Assembly: GCF_900167935.1 (NCBI RefSeq)
Contig: NZ_FUYL01000008.1
Coordinates: 62,001-126,000 of the forward strand
Direction of reading: 5' to 3'
DNA: 64,000 nucleotides
From: Maribacter arcticus
GTDB taxonomy: Bacteria; Bacteroidota; Bacteroidia; Flavobacteriales; Flavobacteriaceae
This document shows, piece after piece, positions 8,479 to 18,151 of this stretch (the first letter of the stretch is position 1; the number at the start of each line of letters is the position of its first letter). The translations under genes were made by a program, and so were the position numbers. Below the pieces are notes generated by a model, which saw only the letters and a list, made by a program, of their open reading frames with translations, was not told the DNA's origin and made no database searches.

Positions 8479-8567
8479 TTTTTTTAGTAGCTAATGCCTT
8501 GTGCTGTTTTCCCATGGCAATAAATCAATAATTTAATTAAGCCAATAGCATAAGGCTAAAGCCTTAT

Positions 8568-9425
8568 TTACAGTACCATTTTCTCAATTGGGCAAACTAA
8601 AATCCCTTCTGCACCTGCTTTCTTCAACTCATCGATAACTTCCCAAAAAGAATCTTTATTTATTACAGTGTGAACAGAACTCCACCCTTTTTCAGCTAAT
8701 GGAAGAACTGTTGGACTTCGCATTCCTGGTAATAAACTTAAAACTTCTTCTAGCTTTTCATTAGGAGCATTCAATAACACATATTTTGAACCTCTAGCTC
8801 GTAATACCGATTGAATACGGAATTGCAATTTCTCTAACAACGCTCTTCTTTCTTCAGAAATCTTTGGAGAAACGGCCAATACAGCCTCACTAGTAAGCAT
8901 TACCTCTACTTCTTTAAGGTTGTTCTTAAACAAGGTACTACCACTAGAAACAATATCACAAATAGCATCTGCCAAACCAATATTTGGAGCTATTTCAACT
9001 GAACCACTAATTATATGTAAATCTGCAGTAATGCCTTTATCCTTTAAGTAATTGTTTACGGTGTTCGGATAAGAAGTGGCAATACGTTTTCCTTCAAAAT
9101 CTTGTATTGATTTATATTTAAATGATTTAGGAACTGCCAATGAAACTTTACATTTCGAGAATCCTAATTTTTCGGCAATAGAAATATCTTCTCCTTTTTC
9201 AACCAGCACGTTTTCACCAATAATAGCAATATCAACTACCCCATCTCTTAGGTATTGTGGTATATCTCCATTTCTAAGGTAGAAAACCTCCATCGGGAAA
9301 TTTCTTGACGAAGCTTTTAATTGGTCTTTTCCATTATCGATGGAAATCCCGCAATCTTTTAAAATTTGAAGGGATTCCTCATTAAGTCTTCCCGATTTCT
9401 GAATAGCAATTCTAATTTTAGTCAT
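8568..9425 (-). CDS. hisG: ATP phosphoribosyltransferase HisG, long form
   Basis: HisG couples ATP and PRPP in the first, feedback-controlled step of histidine synthesis. At 285 residues it is the long form, with a C-terminal regulatory ACT-like domain (region WSSVHTVINKDSFWEVIDEL to ILVCPIEKMVL). The catalytic part shows IAIQKSGRL, VDIAIIGENVL and the PRPP loop DAICDIVSSGSTL. It is the first structural gene of the operon and follows a histidine leader and hairpin (9468-9574), so it is probably both attenuated and inhibited by histidine. Confidence 0.97.
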   Translation of the reverse strand: MTKIRIAIQKSGRLNEESLQILKDCGISIDNGKDQLKASSRNFPMEVFYLRNGDIPQYLRDGVVDIAIIGENVLVEKGEDISIAEKLGFSKCKVSLAVPKSFKYKSIQDFEGKRIATSYPNTVNNYLKDKGITADLHIISGSVEIAPNIGLADAICDIVSSGSTLFKNNLKEVEVMLTSEAVLAVSPKISEERRALLEKLQFRIQSVLRARGSKYVLLNAPNEKLEEVLSLLPGMRSPTVLPLAEKGWSSVHTVINKDSFWEVIDELKKAGAEGILVCPIEKMVL

Positions 9426-9467
9426 TTCTTTTATTTAATGCTTGACAACCAAAACAGAGTTAAATAC

Positions 9468-9497
9468 AAAACCCGTTTGATTGCTCAAACGGGTTTT
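9468..9497 (-). terminator. Probable his attenuator hairpin
   Basis: On the minus strand, AAAACCCGTTTGA, a four-base loop, then TCAAACGGGTTTT form a 13-bp perfect stem followed by GTATTTAAC. The U-run is short and interrupted. It lies between the histidine leader peptide and hisG, where a termination hairpin is expected in an attenuator. Confidence 0.75.
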
Positions 9498-9526
9498 TAA
9501 ATATGTTGTACTACTACAATACATTC

Positions 9527-9574
9527 CTACCTCGCCTGAGCGTGAGTATGATGATGTGTAGTTCTGTTCTTCAT
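9527..9574 (-). CDS. hisL: His operon leader peptide
   Basis: A 15-codon open frame encodes MKNRTTHHHTHAQAR and then a stop. Four of 15 residues are histidine, three of them consecutive, about 100 nt upstream of hisG and just before a strong hairpin. This is the classical arrangement for ribosome-mediated attenuation: ribosome stalling at His codons when charged tRNA-His is scarce would favour an antiterminator. The peptide is too short for ordinary gene finding. The antiterminator pairing itself has not been worked out here. Confidence 0.85.
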   Translation of the reverse strand: MKNRTTHHHTHAQAR

Positions 9575-9653
9575 TATAATGTAAAAGTAAAAGGTATTTT
9601 CCATTTCACAAAACAAAAGTTTAAAATGAAACAAAAATAATTAACTCCGTGTT

Positions 9654-10466
9654 TTAGTTATTGCCCAAAATTAATGGAAGACCATCGCTACCACCTACAA
9701 TGACAACTTTTGAATTAGGTGACTCTGCCAATTTTAGTGTAGCATCGATTCCTTTATCCTTTAAAATCTGGTCATTTAAGGAAGCACTTAAAATACGGTT
9801 GGCATCTGCTTTACCTTGTGCTTCAATAGTAACTTTTTCAGCCTCTTTCTTCGCAGTAACCAGTCTAAACTCATATTCTAAAGACTCCTGTTCTTGCTTT
9901 AACTTTCTTTCAATAGCATCTTTAATCGTTGGAGGTAAAGTTACATCCCTTACCAATATTTCATTCAATTGAATATATTGTCCTGAAACTATTTTTTGAG
10001 TCTCGTCAAAAATTTCTTGTTGAATCGCATCCCTTTTACTTGAATACAGTTGCTCTGGCGTATAACGGCCAACCACAGAACGTGCAGCAGATCGTATCGT
10101 TGGTAACAATACACGTTGAATATATTCCGTTCCCTTCTCTTGGTGTAATTTTCCTAAATCACTACGAATAGGTTCGAACCAAGCCGATGCTTCCAATTTG
10201 ATATCCAAACCATTACTTGACAATACATTCATACTTTCAAGAACTTCTTGTTGTCGTACTTCATAAACAGTCACTCTATTCCATGGAGCTACCATATGAA
10301 ATCCTTCACCCATTGGAGGTTCATCGGTTACTACACCTCCACCAAACGTTTTATACAAAACACCAGCCTGACCTGAGTCAATGGTAACAGTAGATTTTGA
10401 TATTCCAATAATCAATACAATAAAAATAAATATTGCCGGTAATGCAATCTTTGGTAATTTGTCCAT
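9654..10466 (-). CDS. Prohibitin / SPFH domain membrane protein
   Basis: A 270-residue band-7 protein. It has one N-terminal membrane segment (IALPAIFIFIVLIIGISKS), then the SPFH core (VTIDSGQAGVLYKTFGGG, PPMGEGFHMVAPWNRV, RSAARSVVGRYTPEQLYSSK), and an Ala/Glu/Lys-rich coiled-coil (KLKQEQESLEYEFRLVTAKK) ending SASLNDQILKDKGIDATLKL. Prohibitin-like proteins form large membrane rings that often chaperone or restrain membrane proteases such as FtsH. It starts 9 nt after the VWA gene, so the two are probably one transcript. A specific partner cannot be named. Confidence 0.88.
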   Translation of the reverse strand: MDKLPKIALPAIFIFIVLIIGISKSTVTIDSGQAGVLYKTFGGGVVTDEPPMGEGFHMVAPWNRVTVYEVRQQEVLESMNVLSSNGLDIKLEASAWFEPIRSDLGKLHQEKGTEYIQRVLLPTIRSAARSVVGRYTPEQLYSSKRDAIQQEIFDETQKIVSGQYIQLNEILVRDVTLPPTIKDAIERKLKQEQESLEYEFRLVTAKKEAEKVTIEAQGKADANRILSASLNDQILKDKGIDATLKLAESPNSKVVIVGGSDGLPLILGNN

Positions 10467-10475
10467 TCGTTTTTT

Positions 10476-12503
10476 TTAAATTAATCCGTTATATTTTCTG
10501 ACAATCCATTCTGCTGCAAAAGCAAAAACTATTAAGGCCAGTAGAATTTTGAATTCTACCAAAGGTACGATATTTATAGTGCTTTTCTCTGTTGGAACAT
10601 AGTTATCGTTTTCTATTAATTCTTTCTTAATAGCTTCGATTTGAGATACATAAAATTGTTTACCCCCAGAGTTAGTTGCTAATTTTTTCATTTTAGAATT
10701 ATTACTTGATACAAACTGATTTTCCATATCAAATTCTGAGATTATAAATAAACCTGTTTCTGTTCTGGTATCATTATCAACCGAAACTAAAAAGTCATAC
10801 TCACCGGCCAAAAGATTCGAAAGGTCTGCTTCAAAATAGCTGTTTTTTAATACCATCGGATTATCTTGACTAGACTTCGTTTTCTTATCAGTAACCCTAA
10901 TTTTTATCTTCGCATTTGGGTCAAACAAAAATGCCTCATCAAAATAGGTTGCAGTTATAATGGCATTGGTACTGCCTTCATATACTTTTTCATAGTCAAC
11001 ATTAAGGCGCGATTTATTCTTGGTACTAGTTAAGTAGCGAATCAAATTACCCATAAATTCGTCAAAATTGATAAAATCACCCGTATTTCTAAATGTTTGC
11101 ATACGCCATTTCCAAAGATTTTCGCCAACTAGCAAAGCCTGTTTTTTAGAATTATCTTCTATAACTGATAATAAAGGCTGTTGTACATTCAATCCTTTAA
11201 TTTGAGAGCCAAGCATTGCCTCATAAGGTTTTTGAAAAATGATGGGTCCTGCGTCACTTATCAAAGGGGGAAATTCGGCTAAATCGAATTTAGAAATATC
11301 ATACTTTGAGAATGCATTATTCAACAATGCAAAAACCTCTTGTTGAGGATAACCATTTTCAATTTCAAAACCAAGATTTGCTTCCTTCAAAAATGAATAA
11401 TCTGCATGAGGGCCTGTAATAATAAAAGTGTTTCCATTTTTACTTTTAGCATAATCGAATGCGCTTTTAAAATTTGCAGTTGGCTGATAAAAAATGAATA
11501 AATCCATTTCATCTAATATACTATTAGCAACATTTGGCTTTAAAATGAATACTTCTCTTTGCTCATTACTTTCTATAGCTTTCTTAAGAGTTCCCAAATC
11601 AGGATGCAAAATATCGGCAATCAATCCAATTTTTGTCTTTTCATCAATTACCTCAATACTAGTAGACCTTCTATTGTTAGCTACATTTCGTTCTTCAGGT
11701 AATTGAGATATTTCTACAATTAAATTTTTAATACCGACGGTACTAGCATCTATTTCAATCGAGATGGCTTTAAAATTAGTTTCACTATTTAAATTTAAAT
11801 TCTCGCGATGTACAATTCTATCATTCATCTTAACGGTTACGGTAGTCGAAACAGCCGTGTTACCTTGATATGATATATAGGTTTCTAAAGGGAATTTGTT
11901 TTTTAGAAAAGCATATTTATTAGTTAAAATAGGTCCGACAGATAAATCCTTATACTTAGTGGTATCTCCCAAGACTACAGTATAAAGCGTGCTATTTTCG
12001 TTAGATTTAAAATAACCATAATCTTGACCAATGGTCTGGTTACCATCAGATAATAATAGCGTTATCGTCTGTTCTCGAGCGAAAATATTTTTTAAAGCAA
12101 AAAGAGATTTATATATATTGGTGTTCTTATCTTTAAAAGTTAAGCTATCAAGAACACCTAATTCACTACCAAATAGATAATCACTTATTTTAAATCTTCT
12201 TGAAATTTCTTCCGAGGATTTTAATTCAGAAATCAGCTCTTTAATTTCATCTCCACTTTCAGAAATTGAACTTGAATTATCAGCCAAAATCACCAGATTT
12301 GGCTTTTCTAAGCTATAAGATTTTTGAGAAAACTGAGGGTTTATTAGTAAAACAAGTAAACCAAATATTCCTATAAATCTTAAAAAGGCTAAGAGCAAAT
12401 ATACTTTGCTTTTAGCCTTTTTTTTATATACATATTGAAGCACAACTATACCTAGAGCACCGATAGCAGCAAGAACAATATACAATACCGTTATGGTTTC
12501 CAT
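10476..12503 (-). CDS. VWA-domain membrane protein
   Basis: A 675-residue protein with two N-terminal membrane helices (ITVLYIVLAAIGALGIVVLQ; LLLAFLRFIGIFGLLVLLI), a periplasmic region beginning with a von Willebrand A-like fold, and one C-terminal helix (EFKILLALIVFAFAAEWIV). The metal-site motif DNSSS is at LVILADNSSSISES, and TITLLLSDGNQTIG follows. The architecture matches the large membrane VWA proteins of Bacteroidota related to the BatA/BatB group, but there is no MoxR ATPase beside it. I use the ATG at 12503; the open frame reaches a TTG at 12527. Function is unknown. Confidence 0.75.
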   Translation of the reverse strand: METITVLYIVLAAIGALGIVVLQYVYKKKAKSKVYLLLAFLRFIGIFGLLVLLINPQFSQKSYSLEKPNLVILADNSSSISESGDEIKELISELKSSEEISRRFKISDYLFGSELGVLDSLTFKDKNTNIYKSLFALKNIFAREQTITLLLSDGNQTIGQDYGYFKSNENSTLYTVVLGDTTKYKDLSVGPILTNKYAFLKNKFPLETYISYQGNTAVSTTVTVKMNDRIVHRENLNLNSETNFKAISIEIDASTVGIKNLIVEISQLPEERNVANNRRSTSIEVIDEKTKIGLIADILHPDLGTLKKAIESNEQREVFILKPNVANSILDEMDLFIFYQPTANFKSAFDYAKSKNGNTFIITGPHADYSFLKEANLGFEIENGYPQQEVFALLNNAFSKYDISKFDLAEFPPLISDAGPIIFQKPYEAMLGSQIKGLNVQQPLLSVIEDNSKKQALLVGENLWKWRMQTFRNTGDFINFDEFMGNLIRYLTSTKNKSRLNVDYEKVYEGSTNAIITATYFDEAFLFDPNAKIKIRVTDKKTKSSQDNPMVLKNSYFEADLSNLLAGEYDFLVSVDNDTRTETGLFIISEFDMENQFVSSNNSKMKKLATNSGGKQFYVSQIEAIKKELIENDNYVPTEKSTINIVPLVEFKILLALIVFAFAAEWIVRKYNGLI

Positions 12504-12572
12504 GGATTTAGAAAATATTATGCACAATAGGAACAGACAAATAATCTGTTAACCGAATTATTCGTTTTCGGC

Positions 12573-13322
12573 TTAAGTTAACATACCACCGTCTACATTC
12601 AAAACCTGACCGGTTACATAACTAGAAAGGTCTGACGCAAAATAAAGGCATGCATTGGCAATATCTTCTGGAGAACCTCCTCTTTTTAAAGGAATACCAT
12701 CTCGCCAGCTTTGAACAGTTTTTTCATCAAGTTTGTCAGTCATTTCTGTTTCAATAAAACCTGGTGCAATCGCATTACATCTTATATTTCGTGAGCCTAA
12801 TTCAAGCGCTACCGACTTTGTAAATCCAATCATACCTGCTTTTGAGGCAGCATAATTTGTTTGACCCGCATTTCCTTTAACACCAACTACACTACTCATA
12901 TTAATAATAGAGCCGCTACGTTGTTTTAGTAAAGTTCGTTGAACCGCTTTGGTCATATTAAAGACCGATTTTAAGTTGATATCGATTACCGCATCAAAAT
13001 CAGCTTCAGACATACGCATTAGAAGATTATCTTTTGTAATTCCTGCATTATTGATTAACACATCAATTCTTCCACCGAAATCCACTAAAACTTTAGCAAC
13101 TAATTCTTCAGCTTCTTGAAAATTAGCCGCATTACTTTTATAAGCCTTGGCATTTACACCTTTAGCCTTCAATTCTTTTTCTAATTCAAGAGCAGGAGCT
13201 TCGCTCGAGCTATATGTAAAAGCAACATTGGCTCCATGGTCAGCAAATACTTGTGCGATACCCATTCCTATTCCCCTACTTGCTCCTGTAATAATTACGT
13301 TTTTATCTTCTAATAATTTCAT
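12573..13322 (-). CDS. fabG: 3-oxoacyl-[acyl-carrier-protein] reductase FabG
   Basis: An NADPH-dependent short-chain dehydrogenase of fatty acid elongation. The 249 residues include the cofactor loop GASRGIGMGIA, the NNAG motif (INNAGITKDNLLMRM), the active-site serine and tyrosine/lysine (NMSSVVG; NYAASKAG), and the family end SSYVTGQVLNVDGGM. The motif NLLMRM is characteristic of true FabG rather than general SDRs. The neighbouring lpx genes also use acyl-ACP, though sucD lies between. Confidence 0.95.
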   Translation of the reverse strand: MKLLEDKNVIITGASRGIGMGIAQVFADHGANVAFTYSSSEAPALELEKELKAKGVNAKAYKSNAANFQEAEELVAKVLVDFGGRIDVLINNAGITKDNLLMRMSEADFDAVIDINLKSVFNMTKAVQRTLLKQRSGSIINMSSVVGVKGNAGQTNYAASKAGMIGFTKSVALELGSRNIRCNAIAPGFIETEMTDKLDEKTVQSWRDGIPLKRGGSPEDIANACLYFASDLSSYVTGQVLNVDGGMLT

Positions 13323-13382
13323 AAGTCAATCATTTACTTAAGGTCATTTACCAAATATACCTTTTGTTTGAATTATAGGCTA

Positions 13383-13410
13383 AAAAAAATCCCGCTACAA
13401 ACGGGATTTT
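13383..13410 (-). terminator. Rho-independent terminator after sucD
   Basis: On the minus strand AAAATCCCGTTTGTAGCGGG is followed by ATTTTTTTTA: a GC-rich stem (ATCCCG/CGGGAT) and a clear U-run, 20 nt after the sucD stop. Confidence 0.85.
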
Positions 13411-13429
13411 ATATGAATAATATGAGTTT

Positions 13430-14302
13430 TTAACCCATTACTTCTTTTACTTTCAAACCAATTTCTGCTGGAGAATCAACTACGTGAATTCCACATTCTC
13501 TCATGATACGTTTTTTAGCTTGCGCTGTATCATCACTACCACCAACAATTGCACCGGCATGACCCATTGTTCTACCTGCTGGTGCAGTTTCACCTGCGAT
13601 AAAGCCAACAACTGGTTTTTTACTTCCACTAGCTTTATACCACTGTGCGGCATCAGCTTCTAGTTGACCACCAATTTCACCAATCATAACTACACATTGG
13701 GTCTCAGGATCATTGATTAAAAGCTCTACTGCTTCTTTTGTTGTAGTTCCAATAATTGGATCACCACCAATACCAATAGCAGTGGTAATACCCAAACCTT
13801 GACGAACAACTTGATCAGCTGCTTCGTAAGTTAATGTACCAGACTTAGATACGATACCTACGTTACCTTTTTTGAAAACGAAACCTGGCATAATACCAAC
13901 TTTAGCTTCACCTGGAGTAATAACACCAGGACAGTTAGGACCGATTAAACGACAATCTCTACTTTTTATATAATTGGCAACCATTACCATATCAGCAACT
14001 GGTATACCTTCTGTAATTGTAATAATAACTTTAATACCTGCATCAGCTGCTTCCATTATTGCATCAGCTGCAAATGCTGGTGGAACAAAAATTATAGTCG
14101 TATCTGCGCCTACTTTTTCAACAGCTTCCGAAACCGTGTTAAAAACTGGTTTTCCTAAATGCTCTTGACCTCCTTTACCTGGTGTTACACCACCCACAAT
14201 ATTAGTACCGTACTCAATCATTTGCTCGGCATGAAAAGTACCTTCACTACCGGTGAAACCTTGTACGATTATTTTGGAATCCTTATTTACTAATACGCTC
14301 AT
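13430..14302 (-). CDS. sucD: Succinyl-CoA synthetase, alpha subunit
   Basis: The alpha subunit of the TCA-cycle enzyme that converts succinyl-CoA to succinate with substrate-level phosphorylation. 290 residues is typical. It shows the CoA-binding start ([20 protein letters not shown]), [27 protein letters not shown], and the phosphorylated histidine in [13 protein letters not shown]. The beta subunit (sucC) is not adjacent, as is common in Flavobacteriia. It ends at a strong terminator. Confidence 0.97.
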   Translation of the reverse strand: MSVLVNKDSKIIVQGFTGSEGTFHAEQMIEYGTNIVGGVTPGKGGQEHLGKPVFNTVSEAVEKVGADTTIIFVPPAFAADAIMEAADAGIKVIITITEGIPVADMVMVANYIKSRDCRLIGPNCPGVITPGEAKVGIMPGFVFKKGNVGIVSKSGTLTYEAADQVVRQGLGITTAIGIGGDPIIGTTTKEAVELLINDPETQCVVMIGEIGGQLEADAAQWYKASGSKKPVVGFIAGETAPAGRTMGHAGAIVGGSDDTAQAKKRIMRECGIHVVDSPAEIGLKVKEVMG

Positions 14303-14373
14303 ACTACTGTAGTTTTTATTTTTAACAGAACAAAAATATAGGTTTGTTAATGAATTTTAAAGCATTAACACGC

Positions 14374-15309
14374 TTATTTCTTATCCAACTTTTTAATTAT
14401 TTCTGGAATCTTCTTTATATATGCTAATTGTTTCAATTTTTCGCGAGATTCTTCTATAGGTGTACCAAAATAACTCTTACCACCAGCTACTGACTTAGTC
14501 ACTCCAGTTTGCCCCATTATAACGGCGTTCTTACCAATAGTAATACCGCTATTTGTACCTACTTGACCCCACAAAGTCACTTCATCTTCTATAATAACAC
14601 AGCCTGCTATACCAGTCTGAGATGCTATTAAACACTTCTCTCCAATTACTGTATCGTGACCCACATGAACTTGATTATCGAGCTTTGAACCAAAACCGAT
14701 GGTGGTATCTCCTGTCACTCCCCTATCTATAGTACAAAGAGCACCTATGTCTACATTGTTTTTCAAAACAACTCGTCCGCCAGAAATTAATTTATCGAAA
14801 CCTTCTGGGCGTTTTTTGTAATAAAAAGCATCTGCCCCCAAAACACTACCCGCATGTATGGTCACATTGTCGCCAATAACACAATTGTCATAGATGGAAA
14901 CGTTAGAATGTATTAGGCAATTATCTCCAATAGTAACATTGTTACCTATAAAAGTATTTGGTTGTATAACTGTATTCTTTCCAATTTTTGCCGTAGCTGA
15001 AATGGAATGGTTATTCGGAACAAAAGGTTGAAAGAAAGTAGTCAATTTATTGAAATCTCTAAACGGGTCATCTGAAATGAGCAGAGCCTTACCTTCTGGG
15101 CAATCAACACTTTTATTGATTAAAATAACCGTAGCCTTAGACTTTAAGGCTTTATCATAGTATTTTGGGTGATCTACAAAAACAATATCACCTTTCTCAA
15201 CGACGTGAATTTCATTCATTCCCAAAATTGGAAAATCATCTTTACCCACATATGTACTCGAAATGATATCGGCAATTTGCTTTAATGAAAATGTAGTAGG
15301 AAACTTCAA
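14374..15309 (-). CDS. LpxD-like UDP-3-O-acylglucosamine N-acyltransferase paralogue
   Basis: A 311-residue left-handed beta-helix acyltransferase. An N-terminal LpxD-type domain (FSLKQIADIISS; GDIVFVDHPKYYDKAL) precedes hexapeptide repeats (IGKNTVIQPNTFIGNNVTIG and onward) and a C-terminal helix. The region GADAFYYKKRPEGFDKL replaces the GADGFGF segment of true LpxD. The true LpxD lies at 18152-19168 in the same cluster, so this is a paralogue, possibly acting on another sugar nucleotide. The start is a TTG at 15309: an in-frame TAG lies two codons upstream and no ATG fits the conserved N-terminus. It follows efp in the same direction. Confidence 0.8.
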   Translation of the reverse strand: MKFPTTFSLKQIADIISSTYVGKDDFPILGMNEIHVVEKGDIVFVDHPKYYDKALKSKATVILINKSVDCPEGKALLISDDPFRDFNKLTTFFQPFVPNNHSISATAKIGKNTVIQPNTFIGNNVTIGDNCLIHSNVSIYDNCVIGDNVTIHAGSVLGADAFYYKKRPEGFDKLISGGRVVLKNNVDIGALCTIDRGVTGDTTIGFGSKLDNQVHVGHDTVIGEKCLIASQTGIAGCVIIEDEVTLWGQVGTNSGITIGKNAVIMGQTGVTKSVAGGKSYFGTPIEESREKLKQLAYIKKIPEIIKKLDKK

Positions 15310-15345
15310 TTGCTAAATTTGATTAGTATTTAATTTCACGGATAA

Positions 15346-15912
15346 TTACTCCTTAACACGTTCCATATAAGAACAATTTGAAGTGTCTATCTTAATTTTA
15401 TCTCCTTCATTAATGAATAAAGGTACATTAACCTCTGCCCCAGTTTCTACTTTTGCTGGTTTAGTCGCATTAGTTGCTGTATTTCCTTTTACGCCTGGTT
15501 CTGTATAAGTGACTTCTAAAACTACACTTGCCGGCATGTCAACAGATAATGGCATACTATCTTCTGTGTTAAACAAAATAGTAACAACTTCACCCTCTTT
15601 TAATAAACCTGGTGCATCTAAAGAACTTTCCTGTAAAGTGATTTGATTAAAATCATCCGTATTCATAAAATGATACGTTTCACCTTCAGGATATAAATAT
15701 TGATAAGAACGTGTTTCAACTCTTACATCTTCTATTTTATGGCCCGATGAGAAGGTATTGTCTAATACTTTACCAGAAGTAACACTTTTTAATTTTGTAC
15801 GCACAAAAGCAGGTCCTTTACCAGGTTTCACATGTAAAAATTCAATTATTTTATAAATATCATTATTGTATCGAATACATAGTCCTTTTCGTATATCTGA
15901 TGTAGATGCCAT
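15346..15912 (-). CDS. efp: Translation elongation factor P
   Basis: EF-P binds between the P and E sites and relieves stalling at polyproline. The 188-residue, three-domain protein begins TSDIRKGLCIRYNNDIYKII. The modification loop reads KPGKGPAF, so the tip residue is a lysine. The C-terminal signature is DKIKIDTSNCSYMERVKE. It lies within the lipid A gene cluster, an order often seen in Flavobacteriia. Confidence 0.96.
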   Translation of the reverse strand: MASTSDIRKGLCIRYNNDIYKIIEFLHVKPGKGPAFVRTKLKSVTSGKVLDNTFSSGHKIEDVRVETRSYQYLYPEGETYHFMNTDDFNQITLQESSLDAPGLLKEGEVVTILFNTEDSMPLSVDMPASVVLEVTYTEPGVKGNTATNATKPAKVETGAEVNVPLFINEGDKIKIDTSNCSYMERVKE

Positions 15913-15961
15913 TAGTGTATATTATTAATGTTGTTAACTTTTTTTAAATATGAGGTACGTC

Positions 15962-16747
15962 TTAGTTATTGCTAAAATATCCTTTCATTATACCACGTTG
16001 CGAATCGCGTATAAACTGTAGTATTTCGTCACGTTCAGGAGTTGCTTCCATTTCCGCTTCAATAATTTGTACGGCTTGTGAATTATTGTAGTTCTTTTGG
16101 TAAAGAATTCTATAAATATTCTGAATCTCTCTAATTTTCTCAGACTCAAACCCTCTTCTTCTTAATCCAACAGAATTAATACCAACATAAGATAATGGCT
16201 CTCTAGCCGCTTTAACATATGGTGGCACATCTTTTCTAACTAAAGAACCGCCCGTAACAAAGGCATGTTGACCAACAGATACAAATTGGTGCACTGCAAC
16301 CAAACCTGCTAGAATAACATTGTCACCAATTGTAACGTGACCTGCTAATGTTGAATTGTTAGAGAAAATGCAATTATCTCCCACCAAACAATCATGAGCA
16401 ATATGGCAATACGCCATTATCAGACAATTTTTACCGATAACCGTTTTCATACGGTCAGATGTTCCTTTGTGAATTGTGGCACACTCTCGAATAGTGGTGT
16501 TATCACCAATAACTACAGTGGTTTCTTCTCCATCGTACTTTAAATCTTGTGGAGATGCAGAAATTACGGCACCTGGAAAAATATTACAATTTTTCCCGAT
16601 ACGAGCACCTTCCATAATGGTTACGTTAGAACCAATCCATGTACCATCACCAATTGTTACATTGTTGTGAATGGTAGTAAATGGTTCAACAACGACATTT
16701 TTAGATATTTTAGCGCCCGGATGAATATAGGCTAAAGGTTGATTCAT
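15962..16747 (-). CDS. lpxA: UDP-N-acetylglucosamine acyltransferase LpxA
   Basis: LpxA adds the 3-hydroxyacyl chain to UDP-GlcNAc, the first step of lipid A synthesis. The 261-residue protein has hexapeptide repeats (IHPGAKI, IGDGTWIGSNVTIMEGARIG), the catalytic histidine region MAYCHIAHDC, and the C-terminal helices (NSVGLRRRGFESEKI). It begins 1 nt after the lpxC/fabZ stop, so the pair is probably translationally coupled. Confidence 0.97.
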   Translation of the reverse strand: MNQPLAYIHPGAKISKNVVVEPFTTIHNNVTIGDGTWIGSNVTIMEGARIGKNCNIFPGAVISASPQDLKYDGEETTVVIGDNTTIRECATIHKGTSDRMKTVIGKNCLIMAYCHIAHDCLVGDNCIFSNNSTLAGHVTIGDNVILAGLVAVHQFVSVGQHAFVTGGSLVRKDVPPYVKAAREPLSYVGINSVGLRRRGFESEKIREIQNIYRILYQKNYNNSQAVQIIEAEMEATPERDEILQFIRDSQRGIMKGYFSNN

Positions 16748-16748
16748 T

Positions 16749-18149
16749 CTAAGTTCTTTTAACTATTTGCGCCATTAATTCTGCCTCACTTACCAATTTA
16801 TCATTTGCATAGGCATATGCTTGCATATGACAGATACCTCTTCTAATAGGAGTAATTAAACTACAGTGAAATATTAACGTATCGCCTGGCAATACTTGTC
16901 TTTTAAATTTCACTTTATCTATTTTCATAAACAAAGTCAAATAATTTTCTGGATCAGGAACGGTACTTAAAACTAAAATTCCACCCGTTTGTGCCATAGC
17001 TTCTACTTGAAGTACACCTGGCATTACTGGAGCCCCTGGGAAATGACCAACGAAAAAAGGTTCGTTCATCGTCACATTTTTCATACCCACTACATGCTCT
17101 TCAGAAAGTTCGATAATACGGTCTATTAATAAAAAAGGAGGCCTGTGAGGTAGCATATCCATTATCTTATGAATATCCATCAACGGAGGCAAGCTTAAAT
17201 CGTACTTCGGAACTTTATTACGTTTTTCTAATTTGATAATTTGAGAAAGCTTTTTCGCAAATTGGTTATTTACATAATGACCAGGCTTATTAGCAATTAC
17301 CTTACCTCGTATACGTGTTCCAATTAAGGCTAAATCACCAATAACATCTAAAAGCTTGTGTCTTGCTGCTTCGTTAGGCTGGTGTAATGTTAGGTTATCT
17401 AAAATACCATTAGCCTTTACAGAAAGCTTCTTTTTATCAAAAGCCTTCTCTAATTTCGTCATTGTGGCTTGAGATATTTCTTTATCTACATAAACGATAG
17501 CATTGTTTAAATCCCCTCCTTTTATAAGTCCATTTTCCAAAAGCATTTCTAACTCGTGAAGGAAACTAAACGTACGGGCATTTGAAATTTCAGATTTAAA
17601 ATCAGAAATTTTATCTAATGTAGCATTTTGAGTTCCTAAAACTTTAGTCCCAAAATCCACCATTGTCATTACTTGATATTCGTCTGAAGGAATAATTGTT
17701 ATTTCACTACCGGTATCCTCATCCTTAAAAGAAATAACTTCTTTAACAATGTATTCTTCACGAACTGCATCTTGCTCTACAATACCTGCATTCTCCAATA
17801 CTTCTACAAAAAACTTAGAGGAACCATCCATAATTGGTGGTTCTGCAGCGTTTAGCTCTATTAATACATTATCAATTTCAAGACCTACCAAAGCCGCCAA
17901 AACGTGCTCTGAAGTTTGAATTTTCACACCATTTTTCTCCAAATTGGTACCCCTTTGTGTATTCACCACAAGGTTAGCATCAGCTGGGATAATAGGCTCA
18001 CCTTCTAAATCTACCCTTTTAAATGCATAACCATGGTTTTCACTTGCGGGTAAAAATTTAATGGTAACATTGCTGCCAGTATGTAAACCAACTCCGGTTA
18101 GACTTACCTCTTTACTAATTGTTCTTTGTTTATTTTTTGTTGTACTCAT
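16749..18149 (-). CDS. lpxC/fabZ: Bifunctional UDP-3-O-acyl-GlcNAc deacetylase / 3-hydroxyacyl-ACP dehydratase (LpxC-FabZ)
   Basis: A 466-residue fusion typical of Bacteroidota. The N-terminal 300 or so residues are the zinc deacetylase LpxC, the committed step of lipid A synthesis: VGLHTGSNVTIKFLPA, zinc histidine in SEHVLAALVG, PPIMDGSS, and HKLLDVIGDLALIG. The C-terminal 150 residues are FabZ: LPHRPPFLLIDRI, catalytic histidine in VGHFPGAPVMPGVLQVEAMA. The fusion joins the branch between phospholipid and lipid A synthesis in one protein. It sits between lpxD (2 nt gap) and lpxA (1 nt gap). Confidence 0.97.
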   Translation of the reverse strand: MSTTKNKQRTISKEVSLTGVGLHTGSNVTIKFLPASENHGYAFKRVDLEGEPIIPADANLVVNTQRGTNLEKNGVKIQTSEHVLAALVGLEIDNVLIELNAAEPPIMDGSSKFFVEVLENAGIVEQDAVREEYIVKEVISFKDEDTGSEITIIPSDEYQVMTMVDFGTKVLGTQNATLDKISDFKSEISNARTFSFLHELEMLLENGLIKGGDLNNAIVYVDKEISQATMTKLEKAFDKKKLSVKANGILDNLTLHQPNEAARHKLLDVIGDLALIGTRIRGKVIANKPGHYVNNQFAKKLSQIIKLEKRNKVPKYDLSLPPLMDIHKIMDMLPHRPPFLLIDRIIELSEEHVVGMKNVTMNEPFFVGHFPGAPVMPGVLQVEAMAQTGGILVLSTVPDPENYLTLFMKIDKVKFKRQVLPGDTLIFHCSLITPIRRGICHMQAYAYANDKLVSEAELMAQIVKRT

Positions 18150-18151
18150 CC

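Noticed and set aside
12504..12527. Upstream TTG start for the VWA protein
   Set aside because: The ATG at 12503 gives a good membrane-anchor N-terminus; the extra residues look non-native.
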